From: Spodoptera frugiperda
Taxonomy: Eukaryota > Arthropoda > Insecta > Lepidoptera > Noctuidae
NCBI RefSeq assembly: GCF_023101765.2
Contig: NC_064220.1
Location: 9,176,001-9,240,000 of the forward strand
Direction: 5' to 3'
DNA length: 64,000 bases
In this document: in pieces, positions 19,541 through 30,600 of the stretch
How positions within the stretch are numbered: the stretch's first letter is position 1
Layout: every line of letters begins with the position of its first letter
Position numbers and translations under genes: made by a program
The notes under the pieces: model-generated
Databases searched by the model: none
What the model was told of the DNA's origin: nothing
Seen by the model: only the letters and a program-made list of their open reading frames with translations

Positions 19541-20637
19541 GTTATATTTATATACATATATAATCAAAGGCGGATAAAAGAAACTGCCTATTCAAGTATT
19601 ATTATTTACGAAATCGGTTTAAGATATTCTTTTAAGACTTTATTTCATTAGGTAATGAAGTTTTTATATCTCTGATCGTTTCTAAAACACTCAATAACTT
19701 GCACTGACTTATATTCCAAGTAATAAAACAAGATTCAAGGGTAGAAAGAATTTTATGACAGTACTTACATTTTTATGTAACGTTTTATGTCCGTTGCCGA
19801 AACATATAGTACGAAGATATTAGGATAACTGATTTCTATACAAATATGTGCGAATTTGTTGACTGTCATTTTATTTCGGTTATAGGATGAGACAGGGTAC
19901 TATAAGAAATCAACTAATTAACTGTAAAATATGTTAATTGCCAGTATGTAAACATTAATCTATTAATAATCTTTTTGTTACGTGGCTCATGTTTCAGTAC
20001 GTGGAGTGAACTTTTAGACTGCCTCATTGAGTCCTTAAACTAAACTTCATCAATAAACTCATATAAATACATTTTTTTTAGGTTCTGTTTGTAGGATATG
20101 ATCAGTACGTACGTAATACGTATACGTAGGATGATAAGTACCACCCGTTGACAAAATCATTTTCGGGGAGAGGATAGTACCGATAACTTCACAGACACGG
20201 TGAAACATTACGCAATTGTTATTTTACGCCAGTTTTCTGTGAGGTTGTGGTCGATTCAGTCCATTCGTGCTAAAGTATTGATCACACACGTGTTAATATT
20301 ATAACTAATAGGCTAGTATTACAGATTAAATTAGTTATAACTACTAAAATCAAGCTTGTAACCTCCGTATCTGTTTAGTAAAGACTAAGTTTCTGCCAGC
20401 ATTTCCAATACGCTGTGAAGTTTCAGCTCAAACTTGAATCGCTTCTGTCTTAGTGTAAACACTAAATACAGCTATAGCTATTAGGTATATACTTCCCCTA
20501 CATAGTACATTCGCCAAAGATTGCTTCGTTGATTGAGTACTTGTAAGCTAAGGGCAAATTAATGTTGAGATTTTCGATTTCCAAACGTCTTAAAATCAAG
20601 GAGTTTAGGATAGGTTATTTATATTGAAAATGAGTCG

Positions 20638-20790
20638 GTGTTAGATCTGTATCTCGCCTGCTGGCAAGCGACGATTCGACTTACAATGGAACAAGCACGT
20701 CTGCTCATAAGCAACCTGTTGTCTGTACTCAGGCCTTGAAGACACCCAGATTATACCTGGCTAATATATTAAAATTGGCGAAACGAGAGT
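20638..20790 (-). repeat. R1-type LINE 3' UTR fragment (long-tail variant)
   Basis: The block matches 7640-7800: ATCTCGCCTGCTGGCAAGCG, ACGTCTGCTCATAAGCAACC and CAGGCCTTGAAGACACC correspond to the UTR variant of the R1 fragment at 7623. No coding part is present. Confidence 0.5.
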
Positions 20791-21469
20791 TAGATACCAA
20801 ACTAATAATATAATTTTATAAAATAATGCGCCTCCTCTTTTATCCTTAAAAGATAAATATGATGTCATGTTAATCAAGATTTTGATTAGAAGACAATATA
20901 CCTTGAATAATAATGTATCAGATAAAATATATTTTTTCTATTCTCAAGAGGTTTATCTAATATTTTTGATATTCATATACTGTAGTGTATGTTGATTATA
21001 CGTGACTGTCAACATACCCTTGAAGGCAGAGCGCTTGTGATCAAATCAAATATGTATACAAAAGCCATAGTAGCGTCTAACATTGTTGAAAATTGCGTAT
21101 TATTTACAAAGCTTCTCATAATTATATTTTGAAAAAGAACGAAAGAAATTGTGATAAGGTTACACAATGCTTGGAGTTTTAATCTTACGTTAACCTAATT
21201 TGAAAGAACGAAAGAAATTGTGAGAATGTTACACAGTTCATGGAATTATAATCATGCATCTCACCTCTCGTATATGTATAAGACAACAATAGAAAACACA
21301 TTGTGTCTCGTGTGGATCCGCGTTCTGGCACACGAAAAGTTAATTATGTTTTATTTAACTAGTTTTTATATGTACAATATTTATTTTTGCTCATGCTTAT
21401 AATTCATGGAATTATCCTACAAACTATATATTATACTAATATTGAAACTAGTGGAGTTTGGAGCATCCG

Positions 21470-21616
21470 GAGCTGCGGACAGCGTAAAAGCTTACCGGGC
21501 TCCGGCTCAAAGCAGTGGAAGAAACGGGGTACTTTTTAGTCAATAAGAGTCTGACACTCCCTCCCGTCTCGCCCAAGGAAGTCAGTGGATGGTTATCCCT
21601 CCACAAAAAAAAAATA
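21470..21616 (+). mobile_element. Short R1-tail element with 10-bp target duplication
   Basis: The element starts TCCGGAGCTGCGGAC, passes through TTTTTAGTCAATAAGAGTC and ends GTGGATGGTTATCCCTCC plus poly(A). The flanks GTTTGGAGCA (before) and GCTTGGAGCA (after the tail) are a near-perfect target duplication. It contains only the last 150 bases of the R1 3' UTR. A small deletion or change follows the first 15 bases. Confidence 0.8.
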
Positions 21617-22150
21617 CGAGCTTGGAGCACCCTCCTCGAATAGTTTACATATGTATAAACGGTGTTGTTTTTTAAATATGGACTAGATTGTATATTTCCG
21701 CGGTATAATTTCGTTCATGATATCACTCAAAATTATAACAAGGCAAAAAACTCCTAAAAATATGTAACCTAATATTAATATTTGATCTAAGTTTTTACAA
21801 ACAAATTATATAATAATAGGCTCAAAGCCTTCGTCAAGAACTAATTAATTTATAAGTGTTTTGTGTACTACTAGGTAATTCCTTTTGGAACAAACAAACA
21901 ACGGATATTTGGGAGCTATGGAATCCAAAATGTAATCCAGCTTTTAATAAATTAATTAACAATGTTGACCCGACAACCGGTAACGGAATTAGGGTGGATT
22001 CAGTTCCGTACGTATATAAAGTGAAATATTAAACTATTATTAAGTTACATAGGTACAATGTTTGGCAGCATATAAACCAATTTATGTACATAACTATAAC
22101 TATAGACCTTTATTAACTATAAAATCACTGTTCACTCACTACATGTGTTA

Positions 22151-22275
22151 CATTAATGGAGAAAAGTTGTACTAGTTTCTAGTCACAGAGGGACTCTTCA
22201 TCATGAGCAGCATACGCGCTGAGGTCGCGCAGCCTACTTTAAGAACTAGTAGAGCGTTTCTCCATTAATTTATGT
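22151..22275. repeat. Imperfect long inverted repeat
   Basis: TTAATGGAGAAAAGTTGTAC and its partner, TAGAGCGTTTCTCCATTAA read inversely, form arms of about 25 bp with three mismatches around a 70-base GC-richer centre. Part of the left arm and centre (ACTAGTTTCTAGTCACAGAG and GGGACTCTT) recurs at 56398-56428. Confidence 0.6.
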
Positions 22276-23044
22276 GAGTTAACCGCGAATTTAAAACAAA
22301 GTTAATTACTTTCTGTACTTAATTTCTAAGTAGTTTTGTGTTCTTACTATGCTCAATGTGAGAATTCTCCTCCATGAGTGGTAACTAGGACATTCTTAAT
22401 CAGAACATCTTAGTCTGTTAGTATATCTTTGTCAGACTTTTAACTTTCACCAAGGTTATATAGTCTTAGTCTAAATCTGTTAGGAACATTTTACTGCTAT
22501 AACTGTCCAAAGTTAATTTACTGTACTAGTTATCTCGTTACGATCTTCACATCTCAAGCTTTATATAATCGCTTTTAAGTAAGGGTTAAGAGTCACATAA
22601 ATTGTTAGTTTTACCATAAAACATTATTGTGTGATGATAAAATGTGTTATTGAAACAAAATATTTAGACAAATTCGCACTAAAAATATGTCAATGAATAA
22701 AAGCTAGTGTAACTGACGATAAAACGTATATACGTATAAAATTTTATATTGTCAATATGTTACAAAATGTAATAATACTTTTCACATGAAAACTGATATT
22801 TTTTAAGCTAAATGACACTAAACTCGGAGGTCGCAGTTGCTTTTTAAAGTTAAGCAAAGTTTTTAAGCTTTTGAAACACATCAGAAGAGTAATACTAAGT
22901 TAGATTTATCAACATGGAGGAACAAAATTATTCAACCATATGCAAATAATTATATAAAGGTGTACAGTACATATTATATATTTTTTGTTAAAAATTTAAA
23001 ACATATGAGAAAGAACTATCAGCATTGGAATATTTTCAATTCAA

Positions 23045-23185
23045 ACTTATAAGTTACTAGCTTCTACCAGCGGCTTTGATTGTTATTCCAAACAATAATC
23101 TACCCCTGTTCCAAATTTCATCTCGATCTCTTCAGCTGTTTTGTCGGGATTGAATAATAAACATGCACACAAACACACTGTTGCA
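23045..23185 (+). repeat. Short degenerate transposon-like block
   Basis: TACTAGCTTCTACCAGCGGC followed by CCCCTGTTCCAAATTTCATC resembles the start of a dispersed element frequently seen in moths. No termini were found. Confidence 0.3.
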
Positions 23186-23438
23186 TTTATAATAATAATA
23201 ACTATAAGATATGCTTAAAATCTCGCAAATTAAACGCAAGTCGATACACAGTCATCTTGGCGCCATGAAAAGCAGAATTATTTATTCATGCAAATTGCAG
23301 ACACCGTGTTTGTTTAACGAGATCAAGGTTGCTGGCTAAATTGTTGTTTTTCCTGCAGCTGCCATAAGTCAGATGTTATTATAATAGACATTTACATCGT
23401 CCTCTAAAAGGATAGTTGTATTAGTTAGATTACTTACT

Positions 23439-23735
23439 AAAATGTGGGAGAGCTGTGCTTCGGCACGAATGGGCCGGCTCGACCGGAGTGATACCACGGC
23501 CTCACAGAAAACCGACGTGAAACAACGCTTGCGTTGTGTTTCGTTGTGTGAGTGAGGTTATTGGAGGCCCAATTACCTTCCTTTCCAATCTTCCTAATCC
23601 CCGATTCCCCAACAACCCTTAAATTCCTAACTCCCAAAAGGCCGGTTCTAACGCTTCTGGTTTTCGGGTGTCCATGGGCGGCGGTGATTGCTTACCATCA
23701 GGTGATCCGTCTGCTCGTTTACCAGCTTATATCAT
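23439..23735 (+). repeat. Family C interspersed repeat (long copy)
   Basis: This is the most complete copy. It begins TGTGGGAGAGCTGTGCTTCG, passes through CACGAATGGGCCGGCTCGAC and GAGTGATACCACGGCCT, and ends in CAGGTGATCCGTCTGCTCG and TTTACCAGCTTATATCA. Confidence 0.8.
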
Positions 23736-24254
23736 TTTGAGAATTCGAAGAGGTATAACAAGTTCAATGCTCACTGAGACAGCTAATAACAATAAATCAA
23801 CTACCTACTCAAAGTATTGAAATCACCCACACCAAAAACTAAGTATAATAATTTAGTTCAAAAACTAAGCATAACTTAGTTAGAACTATCTGACATTTGT
23901 GGCATGTTTGCTTATCTTGTTAATCCTAAATACTCGTAAGATTATTTAAGACCCTAAGGGGATAAAGCTTGCAAATTGATCGAAAATGTTAAAGGCACTA
24001 ACAGATTACAAAGGGTACACAGGGTGTCTGATGGTTAGACTAATCGACTGTTCGGATCAAATTATTCTTTTTGCAAAGGAATTATTGTATAATAGAAGGG
24101 TTGGGTAGGATTTCCGTTATATGTGACCTTAATCTTGAGTAATACTAAATGAGGATTAAATTTTGTCGAATATTATTTCATATCAATGGCTTGCACCGTT
24201 CGCTACTGACCTATATGCCTTTTCTACCTAATATAGTTTGGTGTAGTACTTGGC

Positions 24255-24430
24255 AGATGGGTTGGAGGTTCGACTAGGCTGGTTGCCGTGTAACGTGTCG
24301 CGGGTTCGATTCCCGTACGTAACAACAGTTTGTGTGATCTGCAGATTTTGTTCCGGGTCTGGGTCTCATCTGTATGTAAACTTGTATGTTTGTAAACGCA
24401 CCCACGACACAGGAGAAACTCCTAGTATTT
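24255..24430 (+). repeat. tRNA-derived SINE, family 1 (copy)
   Basis: The head includes GGCTGGTTGCCGTGTAACG and a perfect B box, CGGGTTCGATTCCCG. The body has TTGTTCCGGGTCTGGGTCTC and GTAAACGCACCCACGACAC, and the tail reads GAAACTCCTAGT. Confidence 0.8.
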
Positions 24431-24519
24431 AAAATGGGAATCTACACTTTGGAACTAGCAAATTGCTTCACTAGAGGACTGACCGGTAAACAGATATAAT
24501 GTTTTTTTTTTCATATTGT

Positions 24520-24597
24520 TTTTATATGTGTTTTGACGTTCAAAAGTGCCTTCCCGGTCTATTTGAAATAAACAATTTTGACTTTGACTATGACTTT
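24520..24597 (+). repeat. LINE 3' end with TTTGAC-type tail
   Basis: AAAAGTGCCTTCCCGGTCTA then TTTGAAATAAACAATTTTGA and repeated GACTTTGAC/TATGACTTTG units match the style of LINE 3' ends with short tandem repeats in place of poly(A). Only the last 80 bases are present. Confidence 0.45.
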
Positions 24598-25439
24598 GAA
24601 AAGAACAGAAAGAAAAGGTCGTAGTCTAAAAGGCTTCAATATATCAGGGAACACTAATGCTTAGCCTCTAGAATGGTATGGTCCATTACTCGGCTCTTAA
24701 GACACCTGAGCAAAGACTAGAACCCTTAGCAAAACGAGAACTAAACTGTCTATTTTTCTTAACCTTCGAAGTATTGGAAAACCGAAAACAATTTAACGAT
24801 AATATAATAAATAAAACTTGAAAATGTTTCGTTATAAACTATTATATAACACTCAGGATTATACGAGTAACAAGTTTCAATAATCCAATCAACCAATTAT
24901 ATATAAAATCATTGAAGTATATTGAGTAATAACTATTTTGTTTGTAACTCCTCAACTGAGGAAATTAGAATAAAGGATTTCTCATAGGGTTTTCATCAAA
25001 GAGGGTAGGATCTGTCTAGAGGTTTAGTCAAACTAATCTTATTATACCATTTACGAGTTGTTTATGTCTACTTCTGTTGAATAATTTGGAAATCCTTAGA
25101 GTAGGGACGGACCAAAGATGGAGGCCGTTACGGTTGATTACAAGTCTCAGAAGTATTGTCCCATTTGTCAGTAATTTCTGAAATCGCCCACAATCGTAGA
25201 CGTTATCTTAAACTGTGTTTGTCTTGTGCTATCTATAAGGTAATTTATTGTTGTTTTACTTGATTATTTTATGTAAATATGTAATACAAAGGAATAATCT
25301 GTAATTTATTAAAAGTATTAAGTTATTTTTTTATATACGAGTAAATACATGTCATGATTTCCAACTGCGATATATTAAAGAAAGGCCAAATTAAAATTAA
25401 TCTTAATGTATCTAAGATTTGTAGCAATTGTAGTTCCAT

Positions 25440-25510
25440 AGTCTCTGCCTACCGCCATTGGGAGACAGGCATGGAGTTATGTGTGTGAATGTATGTATGT
25501 ACGTATCTTT
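25440..25510 (+). repeat. Short dispersed repeat with TATG microsatellite
   Basis: CTCTGCCTACCGCCATTGGG then AGACAGGCATGGAGTTATGT and GTATGTATGTACG is also present in degraded form at about 42060-42115 (GTGGGAGACAGGCGAGAGC). Confidence 0.4.
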
Positions 25511-26260
25511 CAAACTGCATAGAATTTGGTAGCTTATATCAGAATAGATGGTATGTCAGTCACATTTCGACGGCGAAATACCAATACCTCCTAACCGATG
25601 AAGTTCAAATTGTACAGTGTATTGCAGCTTAAATACACTTTCATTAGAACAGGCGAATATCTAATTTATTTCGACACCAATGAAAAAGTGAATGTCTCGA
25701 AAAATTTCACTTCGCCGTCAATTTACGTTCATTGAACCACAGCCGAGTTATTTGAGGAACAAACAAATTATTATTTTAATACTACTATGCTCAACTTTGG
25801 CATAGAACTAAGAACTTTTCGTAACTTATTAAACTAAAATTCACATCAATCTACGTAATGGACTGCGCTATAAATACTTTCTTGTTTTTATTTCCTCCAC
25901 TCAAGTTACTGTAACAATGGTTAAAAGCATTCTCTTAAACTATTTTCGTTAAATATTCTTGTAATTTATTAAAGGAAAGGGATCGAGGTGGACGATAAAA
26001 GGGTACTTACTCAGTGTAGTTAGTAGATTATTTGATGTAAGTTTCATTAACTGTAGAAATTGTAGTGTAGAAAGTGTAAGAAAATAAACCTCAACCTTTC
26101 AAGGTAAGCAACGAGGTATAAATAATACTTTTTCCAATAAATTTTCTGAATACTAATTTGACAAAGTTTCAAATTAATGTATTAATGCAATTAATGTACA
26201 GTAATTAAAACTTACACACTAGAAACTTTGGTAATTGAGTAACTTTTTATTTAGAGAATG

Positions 26261-26555
26261 TCGTGGTGGCCCGGAGGTTCTTGACGCCCGTTTCTCATGA
26301 ATGAGCGTGCGGGTTCGAAACCTACCAACAGCAAGTACCAATGTAACTTTTTCCTAGTTATATGTACTTTCTAAGATTATTTAGACACCACTGACTAACG
26401 GCGAAGAAAAACATCTTGAGGAAACTTGAGCTTATAATTTCTGATTATAAGTTTGAAATCGTCAACCCGCATTGAGCAAGCGTGGTTATTAATGCTCAAA
26501 CCTTCTCCGTATAAGAAGAGGCCTTTGGCCAGAAGTAGCCACATATAAGCTCTTG
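26261..26555 (+). repeat. tRNA-derived SINE, family 3 (best copy)
   Basis: The head reads TCGTGGTGGCCCGGAGGTT with the B box GCGGGTTCGAAACC about 50 bases later. The body has CAAGTACCAATGTAAC and AACCCGCATTGAGCAAGCGT, and the tail has GAAGAGGCCTTTGGCCAG. Confidence 0.8.
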
Positions 26556-26867
26556 ATAATGATGATCATATATTTAAAGAAACTGTCTTTATAAAATTAA
26601 TTATCAATATTAATGAGTTTATACGTTCACACGTACTTTGAGCACGGTCGGTGCACCGATACCATATGTGTATTCAATTAAATCCTACTGATTGGAAACC
26701 TGTCAAATACAAGCCTTATCTGTGAAATTACTTGGTAATCTGATTTAACGTGACTCTATTAAATTTCAAAATAAATATTAATCTTTCATATTTATCACGC
26801 GTGAGTGTGAACACTAGTGATCATGCATATAATGTAGCCTAACCATTTTTCACTAACTAAAACCAAC

Positions 26868-27000
26868 CAATAACTTTTCTCGCCTTGGACGAGGCGAGAG
26901 GGAGTGTCAGACTCTTACTGACTAAAATCCACCCCGTTCCTACTCCAGCTTTTCGAGCCGGAGCCCCGGTAAACCCGCTAGGTAGTCCGCAGCTCCGGAT
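26868..27000 (-). mobile_element. Short R1-tail element
   Basis: On the - strand it starts near CCGGAGCTGCGGACTACC and runs through GTTTACCGGGGCTCCGGCTC and AGTCAGTAAGAGTCTGACAC to the CCAAGGCGAG block. The 5' end coincides with that of the other short copies. The poly(A) is lost or decayed. Confidence 0.75.
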
Positions 27001-27420
27001 AGTTTTATAAGTTAGACCATTAAAGTAAGAATTTGACCTATAAATCATAGTAATAAACCACATTCAAACTGTTTTCTTACGAACTACAAACCACATTTAA
27101 ACTTAACCCACATCTCCCTTCAGCTTCTATAAACACAAACAAAGTTATCATTAAACTTTTAAAACTATGTCCATGTTCATAACGAAAAGTCCTCAGTCCT
27201 AAGTAAATGTATCTTTATGAGACAAAGTTTGGAGTATTATCACTAGATAATACCTTGACTACAAGGTGAAGGCTCCTCTGCCCACAGATTCATCCGCGGT
27301 CACACAAATATTCGCATTTATAATATTGACTGGACCGCAGGCGAAGCCGTTGCCAGAAGTTGGATTAATAAAAATAAAAAAACATTTATTTCTCTTCCAC
27401 AAAGGTGACTTAAAACTATG

Positions 27421-27606
27421 TGTTAAGTATTTGCGCGGGAAATCGGGAAATGACATTCGTCAATCAAACTCGCTAGTTTGTTGCACACTGCTTTAATATT
27501 TTTAAAATCGAATAGAATGCGCGGGACGCAGCCCGCGCAGTAATGCCAACATAAGGGCGCGCAGTAATACCAAGCGCGCATGCGCGACAGGAATACCAAT
27601 ATAACA
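27421..27606 (-). repeat. 3' LTR of the Ty3/gypsy element
   Basis: This copy matches 31846-32031 base for base by eye. It includes GC-rich, CpG-rich blocks such as AAGCGCGCATGCGCGAC. Confidence 0.95.
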
Positions 27607-27618
27607 TCTCTCCCCCCT
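27607..27618 (-). promoter_or_regulatory. Polypurine tract of the Ty3/gypsy element
   Basis: On the - strand AGGGGGGAGAGA abuts the LTR start TGTTATATTGG, the position and composition expected for the plus-strand primer of reverse transcription. Confidence 0.85.
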
Positions 27619-27695
27619 AAGATGGGGAATATACTTATACTAACTAATATCTACCTACTATGGCTGGGTATGCAGTAAGGGGTTAATCTATTTAA

Positions 27696-30600
27696 TCAAT
27701 CTAATGGTAAGGTCGACTGAGGAGTCGAAAAGATTGGGCTAATTGCTCTTCGCCTGTGGGGCGTAACGGGCCGGGCGGCGCGTGGTGAGGTCCCCGGCGT
27801 GGCTAGTGGCGGTGAAGTCTCTGCCGGGCCCGGCGGCGTCGCCGCAGCTGGTTCCAGAACCGTTGTCGCCTCTCCTTCCCCCTCTCGATGTGTGGCAGGT
27901 TCGGGGTGAGCGGTAGCAGGCGACGCCACATCCGGAATCACGTCAGGATCCCAGTCCTGGTCTTCACCAGTTGCCGATGATATTGGCGAAGACAGTCTTT
28001 TCCTTATTTGGTCCATGTGTCTAGTGACCTCACCATTTAATTGTGGCACGTATACGCTGTACATAAGATTTCCGATCTTCTTTGTGATTATACCCTCCAG
28101 CCAATTCACTTTGTTATTGTTAGTGTTTTTAGTTATCCAGACAAGGTCGTTCTCTTTAAATTCTGGTCTTAGTACACCACGGAAGTGTTTAGCCTGTAAG
28201 GACTGTTTACGCGCGACGGTTTGAGTTAGATCTGTGGACGTCGATGACGACGGTGCGTTAGGGTTCAATAAATCTAGCCGTGAGCGCAGCGAACGCCCAA
28301 ACACTAACTCCGCGGGTGACTTGTCAGTGGTACTATTTTTAGAGTTCCTGTAATCGAATAAATATTTCGCAATTTTATCATGTATTGTTAATTTGTTACA
28401 ACCCTGTAAAATTATTGCCTTCAGCCCCTTTTTTACAATTTTGACAAAACTTTCGGCCTGCCCGTTACTAGCCGGGTGATAAGCCGGCGATAACAAGTGT
28501 TTGATACCGTTAAGGTTACAGAACTCTTTGAATTCCAATGATGTAAACGACGTACCATTGTCACTCACCAAAGTATGTGGAATACCAAACCGTGACATAA
28601 AATCGTGCATTTTACTTATAACTGTCTTTGAATTATGAGTTGAAGGCATGTTATAACACTCGACCCATTTACTGTAAGCATCCACGATAATTAAAAACAT
28701 GTAATTATGAAATGGACCCAAGAAATCTAAATGAATTCGGTAAAACGGATGCGGTGGCAGCGGCCAAGGTGCAAGAGGGGCGTGTGGCGGCGCGGGCCGC
28801 AATGCCGCGCACACCGTGCAGGCGCCCGCCACTCGTTCCAGCGCAGCGTCCACGCCGGGGAACCATAACCGTTTGCGAGCCTCTGCCTTCATCTTTACGA
28901 TGCCGAAATGCGAACTATGCAATTCCCTGCAAACATTTTCTTGCAAAGTTGTAGGAATAACTACTTTATGTCCCCGCATTAATATACCGCTTTCGTAAGA
29001 TAACTGAGTTCGACAATTGAAAAATGGTTTTAACTCGGCGTCACTAACCTTCCTAGGCCAACCGTTTAACACAAAATCCTTTACAGTAGTCAGGTTAGTG
29101 TCGCGAGTCGTTTCCCGGCGCAAATCGTTTAACGTGACAGGCAGATCGCCGTCCGTTACGAAATTCACGTAAGCCGCGCGATCCTCGCATTCCGTGAGCT
29201 CGTCCGTTGTTTCCGTCTCATTGTCGCCGCTGTACGCGCGAGATAAATAATCCGCACTATTTTGTTTACTACTAATATATTCAATCACGTAATTATACGC
29301 GGCTAAAAATATGGCGTATCTTTGTAGGCGATTTGCGGATATCTCGGGAATACCTTTATAAGGGCCAAATATAGCCAACAGGGGTTTATGGTCAGTTCTA
29401 AGGACAAACGGCTGAGAACGGCCATACAAGTACTGATGGAAACGTTTAACCCCAAAAACGATTGCAGTTGCCTCCTTTTGGACCTGTGCGTAGTTTTTTT
29501 CCGCCCGCGAGAGCGTTCGGGAAGCGTACGAAATAGGCCGCTCCAACCTATCTGGACCTATTTGCGATAGTACTGCACCTAGCCCGGTCGGTGAGGCGTC
29601 TACCGTTAATATTAATTTAGCATTCGGGTCAAAATGTGCCAAAGTTCTATCGGACGCTAAAATGTTTTTTATTCGGACAAACGCGTCATTGTGCCTATGA
29701 GTCCATTCCCACTTTTTATTTTTATTTAACAGATCATATAATGGACTTAATATAGATGACGCGTCCGGCACGAAGTTCCGGTAATAATTTGTTAGACCCA
29801 AAAACGACTGTAACTGAATTATATTTGTTGGCTTAGGAGCTTGTAAAATAGCTTTGACTTTATCGGGCGATTTTCTGACTCCGTGTTTATCTATGACATG
29901 ACCAAGGTATGCAATCTCATCTTTAAAAAATTCGCATTTACTCATTTGTACTGTTAACCCTGCATCATTTAAACGTTGTAAGACTGTAGTGAGCCTTTGT
30001 TTGTGTTCGTGTCTATTTGAGCCCGTTATCAGAATATCGTCTAATAGAAAGATAATTCCGTCGATTCCCGAAAGTAAACATTCCATAGCGCGTTGGAAAA
30101 TAGCTGGTGCGCTAGACAATCCGAACACTAATCGGGTGAAATTAAAAAGACCGCGATGAGTATTGATACACGTTAGTTTTTGCGACTCTTCGTTCAAAAT
30201 AAATTGATTATAAGCCATAGATAAATCTATTTTACTAAATTGTACGCCTCCGTGTAGCTTAGCCAACAAATCATTCACCGTTGGTAAAGGATATTGATCA
30301 ATTATCAACTGTTTATTGATTGTAACTGAGTAGTCCGCACATAGTCTAAGGCTACCGTTCTTTTTTAATACTGGTACCACGGGCGACGCGTAGTCTGAAT
30401 GTTCCACGGGCTTCAAAATGCCTAACGTTAATAACCGGTCGAGCTCCTCGTCTAGTTTCCCCCTGAGAGCATATGGAACAGGCCTCGCCTTAAAAAAAAT
30501 TGGCTGTGCATCGGGTTTTAAATGTAAATCAATTTTGTATTTATTAAACGCCCCGAGATTGCCTGAGAAAACCTTAGGAAACATTTTACAAAGCTCTTTA

